DNA of 64,000 bases from Marinomonas communis (GCF_004363305.1 NZ_SNZA01000005.1:124001-188000), one strand, 5' to 3'. Shown: positions 1 through 9,660, counted from the first letter of the stretch. A program made the numbers and translations. Notes: generated from the letters alone by a model not told the origin.

Positions 1-17
1 GTCATCTATGGCGCGTT

Positions 18-113
18 TTGTTATTCAACTTGCTTTGAAATGTTATTGAGGGAAAAGCGCTTTTCGACAACGCTTAATGCATGTTGTTGAACAAACTTTC
101 CGCATAAAAATAA
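18..113 (+). promoter_or_regulatory. Upstream region of the acyl-CoA dehydrogenase operon
   Basis: A possible sigma70 promoter is TTGTTA (18-23), a 17-bp spacer and TGTTAT (41-46), each box about 4/6 to consensus. The -10 lies inside TGTTATTGAGG (41-51), which recurs at 4998-5008 before fadBA, also with a weak -35 box 17 bp upstream. A palindrome AAAAGCGCTTTT sits at 53-64. CATAAAAATAA (103-113) also recurs before fadB (5083-5093). The promoter assignment is inference; the shared words are directly visible. Confidence 0.4.
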
Positions 114-129
114 TATCGAGGTGAGTGTC

Positions 130-1926
130 ATGCCTGACTACAAAGCGCCCATACGCGACCTAAAATTTATTACTGACGAAGTGCTTGGAATCCATCAGCA
201 CTATGCCTCTCTAGCGGGAGCTGAAGAGGCCACTCCAGACATGGTGGATGCCATTGTTGAGGAAGGCGCGAAATTCGCAGAACGTGTCTTAGCGCCTTTG
301 AATCAAATCGGTGATCAGCAGGGATGTCATTTCGACAACGGTGTTGTCACAACCCCCGAAGGCTTTAAAGAAGCTTATCAACAGTACGTCGAAAGCGGCT
401 GGCCATCTTTATCTCATCACACAGACGTTGGCGGTCAAGGTTTGCCAGAGTCTCTAGGGATGATGGTGACAGAGTTTGTCGCAACCGCTAACTGGGCTTG
501 GAGTATGTACCCTGGCCTAAGTCATGGGGCGATGAACACGCTTGAACTGCACGGCACTGACGAACAAAAACAATCCTACCTTACCAAACTGGTTACTGGT
601 GAATGGACAGGCACCATGTGTCTGACTGAGCCTCATTGTGGTACTGATCTTGGGATGCTGAAGACGAAAGCGACACCTAACGATGATGGTAGCTACAGTC
701 TGTCAGGTACCAAGATCTTCATTTCAGCTGGTGAACACGATATGGCAGAAAATATTGTCCACATCGTATTGGCCCGTCTGCCAGATGCGCCTGCTGGCAC
801 AAAAGGTATCTCCCTATTCATTGTGCCAAAATTCAATGTCACAGAGTCGGGTGAGGTGGGCGAACGCAATGCTGTGCATTGTGGTTCGATTGAACACAAG
901 ATGGGGATCCACGGTAATGCGACCTGTGTCATGAACTTTGATGGCGCAAAAGGTTTCTTAATTGGGCCGCCAAATAAAGGTCTAAACTGTATGTTTACCT
1001 TTATGAATACCGCTCGTCTAGGAACAGCGTTACAAGGTTTGGCGCATACAGAGTGGGCTTACCAAAATTCATTGGCTTATGCCAAAGATCGTCTTCAAAT
1101 GCGCTCGCTGTCTGGTCCAAAAGCGCCAGATAAAGCGGCTGATCCAATTATTGTTCACCCAGATGTGCGTCGTATGCTGCTCACTCAAAAAGCCTTTGCT
1201 GAGGGCGGTCGAGCGATGATTCATTATTGTTCGATGCTAGTAGATAAGGTGAAAGCAGGTAGCGATGCTGAGAAAGAAGAAGCGGAAACGCTATTGTCTT
1301 TGCTGACACCAATTGCGAAAGCATTCTTGACGGAAACAGGCTTCGAATCCGCAAACCAAGGTCTGCAAGTTTTCGGTGGACATGGCTACATAGCTGATTG
1401 GGGGATGGAGCAAAACGTTCGTGATTGTCGAATTTCCATGCTGTATGAAGGTACGACAGGTATCCAAGCGCTTGATTTGTTAGGTCGTAAAGTGCTGATG
1501 ACTCAAGGTGCAACGCTCAAGGCATTCACTAAAATCATCCACAAATTCTGTAAAGCGAATGACGACAAAGCGCTCAAACATCTCGTTAAGCCACTCGCGG
1601 CCTTGAACAAAGAGTGGGGCGATCTCACCCTTAAAGTGGGTATGAAGGCCATGAAAAACCGCGAAGAGGTGGGTGCGGCATCAGTCGATTACTGTATGTA
1701 CTCAGGTTATGTCACGTTAGCTTACTTCTGGGCACGTATGGCACAAGTAGCGCAGCAGAAGCTTGCCGAAGGTACTACGGAAGAGGCTTTCTACAAAGCG
1801 AAATTACAAACAGCGAACTTCTATTTTGATCGTATTTTGCCGCGAACCAAAGCGCACGCAGAGATGATTCTAGCAGGGTCAGATAGCTTGATGTCGATGG
1901 ACGAAGAGCAATTCTTTTTACGCTAA
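130..1926 (+). CDS. Acyl-CoA dehydrogenase (FadE-type, about 600 aa)
   Basis: This FAD enzyme of 598 aa catalyses the first oxidation of acyl-CoA to trans-2-enoyl-CoA in beta-oxidation. The dehydrogenase middle domain shows MCLTEPHCGTDLG and KIFISAGEH, and the catalytic-base region is YEGTTGIQ with Glu at about residue 440. A C-terminal extension of roughly 130 residues is typical of the 600-aa subfamily. ATG 130 is preferred over GTG 121 because GAGGTG (118-123) lies 6 nt upstream. It heads an operon with SCP2, fadD and a crotonase, so a fatty acyl-CoA substrate is likely. Automatic pipelines often call this subfamily DmdC (methylmercaptopropionyl-CoA dehydrogenase). The neighbouring FadD argues for ordinary fatty acids; chain length is unknown. 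Confidence 0.9.
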   Translation: MPDYKAPIRDLKFITDEVLGIHQHYASLAGAEEATPDMVDAIVEEGAKFAERVLAPLNQIGDQQGCHFDNGVVTTPEGFKEAYQQYVESGWPSLSHHTDVGGQGLPESLGMMVTEFVATANWAWSMYPGLSHGAMNTLELHGTDEQKQSYLTKLVTGEWTGTMCLTEPHCGTDLGMLKTKATPNDDGSYSLSGTKIFISAGEHDMAENIVHIVLARLPDAPAGTKGISLFIVPKFNVTESGEVGERNAVHCGSIEHKMGIHGNATCVMNFDGAKGFLIGPPNKGLNCMFTFMNTARLGTALQGLAHTEWAYQNSLAYAKDRLQMRSLSGPKAPDKAADPIIVHPDVRRMLLTQKAFAEGGRAMIHYCSMLVDKVKAGSDAEKEEAETLLSLLTPIAKAFLTETGFESANQGLQVFGGHGYIADWGMEQNVRDCRISMLYEGTTGIQALDLLGRKVLMTQGATLKAFTKIIHKFCKANDDKALKHLVKPLAALNKEWGDLTLKVGMKAMKNREEVGAASVDYCMYSGYVTLAYFWARMAQVAQQKLAEGTTEEAFYKAKLQTANFYFDRILPRTKAHAEMILAGSDSLMSMDEEQFFLR

Positions 1927-1945
1927 TTAAGCGGAGGTAATGTTT

Positions 1946-2263
1946 ATGAGTAATGCAAAAGATATTTTCGATACCATGCTAACGCGCTTTGATCAGAGCG
2001 CAGCTTCTGAAATGGATGCTATATTTCAATTTGAGCTAGACGATGCTGATCCTTACTTTGTCACCATTGCTGATGGTGCGGCAACGTTAGAGCAGGGTGA
2101 GCATGATGATGCGACAGTAACCTTGGGTATGGATACGGATACCTTGTCAGAGGTGATGTCCGGTGAGCTTGATGGTATGCAAGCTTTCATGCAAGGGAAA
2201 ATTCGGGCGGACGGTGATATTATGTTGGCAACCAAGTTGACTGAAATATTTCCTACCCCGTGA
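1946..2263 (+). CDS. SCP2 sterol-binding domain protein
   Basis: This single-domain protein of 105 aa belongs to the sterol carrier protein 2 fold, which binds lipids or acyl-CoA in a hydrophobic tunnel. The diagnostic part is the C-terminal half, with ATVTLGMDTDTLSEVMSG followed by an AFMQGKIRADGD segment. It starts 19 bp after the acyl-CoA dehydrogenase stop. ATG 1946 is preferred because GGAGG (1933-1937) is 8 nt upstream; ATG 1940 would be too close. Its place between the dehydrogenase and fadD suggests it carries fatty acyl-CoA or fatty acid for these enzymes. That role is inferred from context. Confidence 0.85.
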   Translation: MSNAKDIFDTMLTRFDQSAASEMDAIFQFELDDADPYFVTIADGAATLEQGEHDDATVTLGMDTDTLSEVMSGELDGMQAFMQGKIRADGDIMLATKLTEIFPTP

Positions 2264-2343
2264 TGAACTTTGCCACCTGCATGGCATCACATTGATTAAG
2301 TGAATTTTATGTCTCCATATAACGACAATAACGGAGAAGCTTT

Positions 2344-4026
2344 ATGCTGAACAACGATGTAGCGACACCTCAAAATTTGGAACCAGGCAGCTACATCCCT
2401 GATGAATTAAACCCTAGAGGGTTTGAATCGGTAGTGGATGTACTGGCTGATGCCAGTAAACGTTTTACCAATTTACCTGCTTTTACCAGCGTTGGTTGTA
2501 CCCTAACTTATGGGGAGCTTAAGCAGAAAGCCGATGCGTTCACTGCTTACTTGCAACGGCACACAGACTTAAAACCTGGTGATCGTATTGCGGTTCAGCT
2601 ACCAAATGTTGTTCAGTTTCCCGTTGTCGTTTTTGGTGCCATGCAGGCTGGCTTGATTGTTGTAAACACCAACCCACTCTATACACCGAAAGAATTAGAG
2701 CATCAGTTCAATGATGCGGGTGTGAAAGCGGTGGTAGTGTTTGCCAACATGGCGGCAAATGTTGAAAAGATCATTGCTAAAACCCAAATTTCTCATGTGT
2801 TGATTACTGAAATCGCCGATTTTCACCGACCAGTAAAACGGCTTCTCATCAACTCAATCGTCAAACACGTGAAAAAAATGGTACCGGCTTACAACTTGCC
2901 TCAATCTGTTTCCTTGAATGATGCGATTGCACTAGGAGCCAAAAGCCGCCCTGATATCATGACGCTAAATCGAACAGATTTAGCAGTGCTGCAATATACC
3001 GGGGGGACGACAGGTGTTGCCAAGGGTGCGATGCTTACCCACGCCAACTTGATTTCCAACATGCATCAGTTGAAAAACCGCTTGGATCACTTGTTGGAGG
3101 AAGGTAACGAAACCTTCATTGCACCACTGCCTCTGTACCATATTTATGCCTTCCTAATTCACGCCATGACCTTGGTGGAATATGGGGCTCATACAATCCT
3201 GATCCCAAACCCAAGAGATTTGCCAAACTTTGTCAAAGAGCTCAACAAGTGGAAGTTCACTGGCTTTATTGGTTTGAACACCCTGTTCGCGGGTCTTTGT
3301 AACCGCGAAGATTTTGCAAAAGTAGACTTTTCGTCATTAAAGCTTACTGCATCAGGTGGGATGCCTCTTACACATGCCGCTGCAGATCGTTGGAAAAGTG
3401 TTACAGGCTGTACCGTATCGGAGGGCTATGGTCTAACCGAAACCTCTCCTGTCGTGGCATTTAACCCGATTGGGAAAGAGCAAATTGGTACCATCGGGTT
3501 GGCCGTTGATTGCACCGACATTCGTATCATTGATGACAATGGAAACGACGTTGGGCCTGGCGAGCCAGGTATGCTGTGTGTAAAAGGCCCGCAGGTGATG
3601 AAAGGATACTGGCATCGTGAGCAGGCCACTCAGGATGTTATGACTCCAGATGGGTTCTTGATCACTGGAGATGTCGCCACGCAACAAGCTGATGGCTATT
3701 TAAGCATTGTTGATCGAGCCAAAGACTTGATTATCGTATCTGGATTTAATGTCTACCCAACCGAAGTTGAGGATGTCATCACGCAGCATCCTGACGTACT
3801 AGAAGCTGCTGCCATCGGTGTTGAGGATGATAAAACAGGTGAGGCGGTGAAGGCTTTCCTAGTGTTGAAAGACGGTGCGCAGATGGATGAGAAAGCTATG
3901 TATGCTTTCTGTAAGGAAAACCTTGCGGCTTATAAGGTGCCTAGACAGTACGAAGTTCGCAAAGAATTACCAAAGACCAATGTTGGTAAGATTCTGCGCC
4001 GAGCATTGAGAGAGCCGGAACACTAG
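2344..4026 (+). CDS. fadD: Long-chain fatty-acid--CoA ligase
   Basis: FadD activates fatty acids with ATP and CoA through an acyl-adenylate, usually at the inner membrane. The 560-aa length matches E. coli FadD (about 561). The AMP-binding motif YTGGTTGVAKGAMLTH is near residue 217, YGLTETSP near 362, and the FACS signature (DGFLITGDVATQQADGYL) near 435, with KDLIIVSGFNVYP after it. The C-terminal Lys of PKTNVGKILRR is the adenylation lysine. GGAG lies 7 nt before the ATG. The gene shares an operon with SCP2 and the crotonase. Its stop codon lies inside a 14-bp tandem duplication. Confidence 0.93.
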   Translation: MLNNDVATPQNLEPGSYIPDELNPRGFESVVDVLADASKRFTNLPAFTSVGCTLTYGELKQKADAFTAYLQRHTDLKPGDRIAVQLPNVVQFPVVVFGAMQAGLIVVNTNPLYTPKELEHQFNDAGVKAVVVFANMAANVEKIIAKTQISHVLITEIADFHRPVKRLLINSIVKHVKKMVPAYNLPQSVSLNDAIALGAKSRPDIMTLNRTDLAVLQYTGGTTGVAKGAMLTHANLISNMHQLKNRLDHLLEEGNETFIAPLPLYHIYAFLIHAMTLVEYGAHTILIPNPRDLPNFVKELNKWKFTGFIGLNTLFAGLCNREDFAKVDFSSLKLTASGGMPLTHAAADRWKSVTGCTVSEGYGLTETSPVVAFNPIGKEQIGTIGLAVDCTDIRIIDDNGNDVGPGEPGMLCVKGPQVMKGYWHREQATQDVMTPDGFLITGDVATQQADGYLSIVDRAKDLIIVSGFNVYPTEVEDVITQHPDVLEAAAIGVEDDKTGEAVKAFLVLKDGAQMDEKAMYAFCKENLAAYKVPRQYEVRKELPKTNVGKILRRALREPEH

Positions 4027-4038
4027 AGCCGGAACACT
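4011..4038 (+). repeat. 14-bp tandem duplication over the fadD stop codon
   Basis: AGAGCCGGAACACT occurs twice in direct tandem (4011-4024 and 4025-4038). The first copy supplies the last fadD codons and the TAG stop, which overlaps the second copy. Without the second copy the gene would end CAC TAA, so the protein C-terminus is unchanged. Confidence 0.95.
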
Positions 4039-4051
4039 AAGGAGTGTCCTT

Positions 4052-4804
4052 ATGACAGAGGCTATTCAAGAATCCGTTAGCAATGGTGTTCAGGTTGTCT
4101 TGTTAAATCGCCCTGACAAGAAGAACGCCATCACTGTCGATATGTATCAGGCAATGAGCGATGTGCTTCATCAAGCCGAGCTGCGCGATGAGATTAAGGT
4201 CACGATCATCGCAGGTGCAGGTCCTGACTTCTCGGCTGGCAACGATATCAATGATTTTGTTGAAATTGCTCGCTCTCCTGAGAAAATGGCGTCTGTCATG
4301 TCCTTTTTGCAAGCGCTAACCTCTTACAAAAAGCCCCTTATTGGCTGCGTGGAAGGTTGGGCGGTTGGTGTCGGTGCGACTATGATGCTGCATTGCGATA
4401 TGGTGTTTGCGGCCAAGAATACTCAATTTGTCTTTCCATTCGTGCAGCTTGGTCTTGTTCCAGAAGCAGCATCGAGCTTTCTTCTTCCAAAGATAGTAGG
4501 GCATCAAAGAGCCTTTGAGATGCTGATGTTTGGCGAGGCAATTAGCGCCGAAACGGCATACCAGTGGGGAATGGTTAACCATCTTTGTGAGCCGAAAGAG
4601 TCTCTGGATTTGGCAAACCTGTATGCTCAGAAGTTATGTCAGTTACCAACAGAGGCAGTGCTCTTGTCTAAGGATTTGCTCAAGTGCCGTGCTATGGATG
4701 ATATCCAGATGGCGCTGATGCGCGAGGGAAAGATCTTTAAAGATCGGCTGGTGTCTGATGAAGCTCAGCAACAGTTTTATAAGTTTTTAAAAAAAGAAAG
4801 CTAA
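4052..4804 (+). CDS. Crotonase-family enzyme, probably enoyl-CoA isomerase
   Basis: This 250-aa crotonase-fold protein has the oxyanion-hole segments FSAGNDINDF and VEGWAVGVGATMML. Hydratases carry two catalytic glutamates, one in GGGxEL and one in a PE motif about 20 residues later. Here the corresponding segments read GVGATM and FPF, so both are absent. A single Glu appears in LGLVPEAASSFLLPK, the position used by delta3,delta2-enoyl-CoA isomerases (ECI/PECI type). I therefore infer an isomerase for unsaturated fatty acids rather than a hydratase. It follows fadD, with AAGGAGTG as ribosome binding site. FadB, encoded just downstream, has both hydratase glutamates. Confidence 0.8.
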   Translation: MTEAIQESVSNGVQVVLLNRPDKKNAITVDMYQAMSDVLHQAELRDEIKVTIIAGAGPDFSAGNDINDFVEIARSPEKMASVMSFLQALTSYKKPLIGCVEGWAVGVGATMMLHCDMVFAAKNTQFVFPFVQLGLVPEAASSFLLPKIVGHQRAFEMLMFGEAISAETAYQWGMVNHLCEPKESLDLANLYAQKLCQLPTEAVLLSKDLLKCRAMDDIQMALMREGKIFKDRLVSDEAQQQFYKFLKKES

Positions 4805-4830
4805 AAACTGGCCGTTTTACAAAACTTAAC

Positions 4831-4860
4831 TATATTTAAATATACACCTTAGAGTGTATA
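4831..4860. repeat. AT-rich palindromes after the crotonase gene
   Basis: A perfect palindrome TATATTTAAATATA (4831-4844) overlaps an inverted repeat TATACAC-N6-GTGTATA (4841-4860). It could be a weak hairpin or an operator; I see no promoter tied to it. Confidence 0.5.
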
Positions 4861-4900
4861 TGACTCTGAACTTCAACGACTGGTTTCGCCGACCTAATTT

Positions 4901-4935
4901 ACGCCCTAGTAAGCCTGACTTATTAGGGCGTTTTT
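4901..4935 (+). terminator. Rho-independent terminator of the fadD operon
   Basis: A 13-bp stem (ACGCCCTAGTAAG with CTTATTAGGGCGT, one G-U pair) and loop CCTGA is followed by TTTTT. It closes the acyl-CoA dehydrogenase, SCP2, fadD and isomerase operon. Confidence 0.9.
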
Positions 4936-4951
4936 GTATCTGAAGAGGCAG

Positions 4952-5093
4952 AAAATGTCATAGCTTGCCATAAAATGTCATTAAACAGAGTCTTTTTTGT
5001 TATTGAGGAAAGACGCTATCACTCTAAGCTTAAAGGACATAAATTCACGATTGTTTTCGTGACTCAAAAAACGCTCTAAGGCCATAAAAATAA
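4952..5093 (+). promoter_or_regulatory. Regulatory region upstream of fadBA
   Basis: It holds a direct repeat AAAATGTCAT (4952-4961 and 4972-4981, 20-bp period). TGTTATTGAGG (4998-5008) is shared with the first operon, with a weak -35 ATGTCA at 4975-4980. A perfect dyad TCACGA-N6-TCGTGA lies at 5045-5062, and CATAAAAATAA at 5083-5093 is also shared. Repeats two helical turns apart and a dyad before the start codon suggest regulator binding, perhaps by a fatty-acid responsive repressor. The regulator is not identified. Confidence 0.5.
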
Positions 5094-5108
5094 GAGGTGG
5101 AGGCGATT

Positions 5109-7259
5109 ATGAAGTTCGAAGGAAACACGCTTCGAGTGCAGACCAATGAGGTTGGCATTGCGACCCTGACATTGGATTTGAAGGACAGTTCTGTCAATAA
5201 ATTTGGCTCACAGGCGCTAGCAGAGCTTGCTCAAGCAGTTGAGCTGTTACAGCAAGATTCATCGGTTAAAGGCTTGCTAATTAGCAGCGCAAAAGATGCC
5301 TTTGTAGTCGGGGCCGATATTACCGAGTTTATGGGATGGTTCCAGCTTGAAGAGGACGCACTGGCACAAAAGCTACGTGATGCCCACAATATTTTTACTT
5401 CCTTATCTAACCTACCTTTTCCTACTGTTGCCGCCGTTAATGGTTTGGCGTTAGGCGGTGGTTTTGAGCTTTGTTTGGCATGTGATTACCGTGTGATGGC
5501 AGATTCTGCGAAAGTTGGTTTACCTGAAACACAGCTTGGTATTTATCCTGGTTGGGGTGGCACAGTCCGTTTACCGCGTCTCATTGGTGTGGACAACGCC
5601 TGTGAGTGGATTTGTGGTGGTCAGCAGAAACGCAGTGCTGACGCAATGAAAGACGGAGCAGTGGATGCTGTGGTCGCCGCAGCGAATGTGGTTTCATCAG
5701 CAGAACATTTATTGCAACAAGTGCTGGATGGAAAGCTGGATTACCAAGCTCGCCGTGAGCGCCTTCAAGCGGCAATGGAATTTTCCCCTATCGAAAAAAT
5801 GATGATCTTTGAGTCTGTTCGTGCCGTGGTCGGTGCAAAAGCAGGCCGTCATTACCCTGCGCCGATGGAAGCTATTAAGTCGGTTGAGAAGGGGATTTTC
5901 CAAACGATTGATAAAGCCATCGAAACTGAGATCAAAGGTTTCGTGAAAATGGCGAAATCTCCTGTTGCTCGTTCCTTAGTCGGTCTATTTTTGAACGATC
6001 AGCTGGTTAAAAAGACGGCTTCTAAATACACCAAAGGGGTTGAGCCTGTTAGCCATGCTGCTGTATTGGGCGCGGGTATCATGGGGGGCGGAATCGCTTA
6101 CCAGTCTGCTTCTAAAGGGACACCAATTGTCATGAAAGACATTCGCCAAGAGGCGCTTGATCTTGGTATGAATGAAGCGAGTAAACTGTTTGGTAAGCAG
6201 GTCGAGCGCGGCAAACTAAGCAGTGAAAAAGCCATGCAGGGGCTTGGTAAGATTACCCCTGTTTTAAGCTACGGAGAGGTGTCTGCTGTTGACCTAGTGG
6301 TCGAAGCGGTAGTGGAAAACCCAAAAATCAAACAGTCGGTATTGGCGGAAACGGAGGCGCAGCTCAAAGAAGGCGCTATCCTGGCTTCTAATACTTCAAC
6401 TATCTCTATCACACACTTGGCTGAAGCTCTGAAGCATCCAGAAAATTTCTGTGGTATGCACTTCTTTAACCCAGTTCACCGTATGCCACTAGTAGAGGTG
6501 ATTCGCGGGGAGAAAACTTCTGAAGCAACCATCGCTAAGACTGTTGCTTATGCTCAAGCGTTAGGTAAAACGCCGATCGTGGTGAATGATTGCCCTGGAT
6601 TCCTAGTCAACCGAGTGCTGTTCCCATATTTCGCAGGTTTCTCTGCACTGTTGAAAGACGGAGCGGATTATCAAGCGGTTGATAAGGTGATGGAGCGCTT
6701 TGGCTGGCCGATGGGACCTGCTTACTTACTTGATGTCGTTGGCATTGATACAGCGTATCACGCGGATCAAGTGATGGCAGATGGTTTCCCAGATCGTATG
6801 GGACATGATGGTGAGAATGCGATTGACCGCTTCTATGCTTTAAAACGTTTCGGGCAGAAATCCGGCAGCGGTTTTTATCAATACGAAGCAGACCGCAAAG
6901 GTAAACCAAAGAAATTAGCCTCGGCTGAGGCACAAGAGTTGATTCAGTCGCTACATGGCGAGCATCAAACATTCGCAGATGAAGAAATCATTGCGCGTAT
7001 GATGATTCCTCTCTGTATCGAAACCGCACGTTGCTTAGAAGAAAACATTGTCGCTTCAGCGGCGGAAGCGGATATGGGATTGGTGTATGGCATTGGTTTC
7101 CCTCCATACCTTGGTGGCGCTTTGCATTACATGGATCAAATGGGATTGGCAGCATTTTGTGAAATGGCTGACCGTTTTAAACACCTTGGTAAGTTGTATG
7201 AGCCAACGCAAGCAATGCGTGCTATGGCTGCAGAACAACGTACTTACCATCAATACTAA
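5109..7259 (+). CDS. fadB: Fatty acid oxidation complex subunit alpha (FadB)
   Basis: This multifunctional beta-oxidation protein has 716 aa (E. coli FadB about 729). The N-terminal enoyl-CoA hydratase/isomerase domain has ALGGGFEL and GLPETQLGIYPG, with catalytic glutamates near residues 120 and 140. The central NAD-binding motif VLGAGIMGGGIAYQ is near 321, and the dehydrogenase His lies in GMHFFNPVHRMPLVE near 451. A C-terminal dehydrogenase domain follows. ATG 5109 is preferred over GTG 5097 because GGAGG (5099-5103) lies between them. It is co-transcribed with fadA 27 bp downstream, and FadB and FadA form the alpha2beta2 trifunctional complex. Confidence 0.96.
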   Translation: MKFEGNTLRVQTNEVGIATLTLDLKDSSVNKFGSQALAELAQAVELLQQDSSVKGLLISSAKDAFVVGADITEFMGWFQLEEDALAQKLRDAHNIFTSLSNLPFPTVAAVNGLALGGGFELCLACDYRVMADSAKVGLPETQLGIYPGWGGTVRLPRLIGVDNACEWICGGQQKRSADAMKDGAVDAVVAAANVVSSAEHLLQQVLDGKLDYQARRERLQAAMEFSPIEKMMIFESVRAVVGAKAGRHYPAPMEAIKSVEKGIFQTIDKAIETEIKGFVKMAKSPVARSLVGLFLNDQLVKKTASKYTKGVEPVSHAAVLGAGIMGGGIAYQSASKGTPIVMKDIRQEALDLGMNEASKLFGKQVERGKLSSEKAMQGLGKITPVLSYGEVSAVDLVVEAVVENPKIKQSVLAETEAQLKEGAILASNTSTISITHLAEALKHPENFCGMHFFNPVHRMPLVEVIRGEKTSEATIAKTVAYAQALGKTPIVVNDCPGFLVNRVLFPYFAGFSALLKDGADYQAVDKVMERFGWPMGPAYLLDVVGIDTAYHADQVMADGFPDRMGHDGENAIDRFYALKRFGQKSGSGFYQYEADRKGKPKKLASAEAQELIQSLHGEHQTFADEEIIARMMIPLCIETARCLEENIVASAAEADMGLVYGIGFPPYLGGALHYMDQMGLAAFCEMADRFKHLGKLYEPTQAMRAMAAEQRTYHQY

Positions 7260-8462
<1,203 letters not shown>

Positions 8463-8470
8463 CCCCAAAA

Positions 8471-8497
8471 ACCAGCAGGCATCTAGCTTGCTGGTTT
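8471..8497. terminator. Bidirectional terminator after fadA
   Basis: An 11-bp stem (AACCAGCAGGC with GCTTGCTGGTT, one G-U pair), loop ATCTA. On the minus strand it is followed by TTTTT, so it can also end the convergent exported-protein gene. Confidence 0.75.
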
Positions 8498-8513
8498 CTA
8501 TTCCCCCGTCAGA

Positions 8514-9002
8514 CTAGCTGATATGGTATTTGTCCTTTAATGCTTGCTGATCGGTTTTGTGTTCCTTTTTTAACTTAGCAAGAACGCACTTCGCATTAAA
8601 TTTAGCTTGTTGCGAGGTCAATGAATCTGAGCTGGTATTCATCGAAACCAGTTTCAAAGAAGCCTCATAATCGTCCAAAGCCTTATCAACCTTATCTTGG
8701 TAATTTTCCTCCAAGGCATTTAACTCTTTGTAGTAACCATCGAAAGCTTGAGAAACGTTCGCCTTGTAAGAAATATAATGTACGTGAGGTGTGTGAAGCG
8801 CTGGTTTACTGGTTAAGTCTTGGGACGCTTTTAGGGTTATAACCTTATCTTGCTTTTCATCGCTTCTAGCTTGATTGGCAAATGAGAAAGATGATGTTGC
8901 GCGGCTCAATGGCTCTTCTGCGTTAGCTGGTGCCTGTGCCAATGATAAAACCAGTAAAGAAGACAGGGATCCTAAATGCTTCTTTTTAATGACGATTTTC
9001 AT
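8514..9002 (-). CDS. Exported protein of unknown function
   Basis: A 162-aa protein I do not recognise. It begins MKIVIKKKHL followed by a hydrophobic stretch and an ANA-EE signal peptidase I site, so it is probably periplasmic. The mature part is rich in Lys, Asp and Ala and likely helical: the region around YKELNALEENYQDKVDKA resembles a coiled coil. One Cys remains (AKCVLAK). The start at 9002 is preferred to 9029 because GAGG lies 8 nt upstream. It is convergent with fadA, sharing the terminator, and divergent from the GFA gene. Confidence 0.7.
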   Translation of the reverse strand: MKIVIKKKHLGSLSSLLVLSLAQAPANAEEPLSRATSSFSFANQARSDEKQDKVITLKASQDLTSKPALHTPHVHYISYKANVSQAFDGYYKELNALEENYQDKVDKALDDYEASLKLVSMNTSSDSLTSQQAKFNAKCVLAKLKKEHKTDQQALKDKYHIS

Positions 9003-9236
9003 TGTGCTGACCTCAATTTTTAATCTCATTTGAGAGTAATTCAGACACTAAAGTCTTCGCAATAGACGGTTTAATGGTTGCACAGTGTTTTGCACTTTTA
9101 GACGAATGCCTGTTGGTTTCACACTAGCTGTTTGCATTTAATTGCACATATATTGAGCTATGATTGTGCTAGCGTCAGTCTATTCACATCTCATCTAGAG
9201 ATTCATAACCGCATAGAAAATAACAAGGAATTGAGA

Positions 9237-9647
9237 ATGGCGAATTACCCTATTTCTGGAGCCTGCCAATGTGGTGGGGTGACATATAAATTACTAGCAC
9301 CACCTAAGTTGATTGCAGCTTGTCATTGTAAGGAGTGCCAGAAGTTATCAACCAGTGCATTCAGTATTACAGCCATGGTGGAGTTAAAGGATTTAGAGAT
9401 CTCCGGTGAGCTTCAAGAATGGCGCAGATTGGCTGACAGTGGTAACACGTCAGTCGCAAAGTTTTGTCCAACTTGTGGCAATCGTATTTATCACTTTGAT
9501 CCCAACAAGCCTAATGACATTAAGCTTAAGCCATCTACTTTAGAGGATACGTCCATTTTGCAACCATCTGTGCATATTTGGGTCAGTGAAAAGCAGGATT
9601 GGTATGAGATCCCCGAGGGTGTGAAAATTGCCCAAAAGCAGACTTGA
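9237..9647 (+). CDS. GFA family zinc protein
   Basis: This 136-aa protein belongs to the glutathione-dependent formaldehyde-activating (GFA/CENP-V) fold, which binds zinc through cysteines. The ligands are visible as GACQCGGV, ACHCKECQ and FCPTCGNR. Most GFA proteins have no proven substrate, so the reaction is unknown. ATG 9237 is chosen because AAGGA (9226-9230) is 6 nt upstream; the 35 upstream codons look non-coding. It stands alone between a divergent exported-protein gene and a convergent siderophore-interacting gene. Confidence 0.88.
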   Translation: MANYPISGACQCGGVTYKLLAPPKLIAACHCKECQKLSTSAFSITAMVELKDLEISGELQEWRRLADSGNTSVAKFCPTCGNRIYHFDPNKPNDIKLKPSTLEDTSILQPSVHIWVSEKQDWYEIPEGVKIAQKQT

Positions 9648-9660
9648 AGCAGGCCATGAG

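Noticed and set aside
1181..1513. 110-codon antisense ORF inside the acyl-CoA dehydrogenase gene
   Set aside because: It is a shadow of a well-supported gene, with no ribosome binding site or recognisable domain.
130..4804. DMSP demethylation cluster (DmdC-DmdB-DmdD)
   Set aside because: The order dehydrogenase, ligase, crotonase resembles it, but the ligase has FadD features and length, the crotonase is isomerase-like, and fadBA follows. Ordinary fatty-acid oxidation fits better.
6607..6972. 121-codon antisense ORF inside fadB
   Set aside because: Shadow frame of a strongly conserved gene; composition is His- and Arg-rich as expected for antisense translation.
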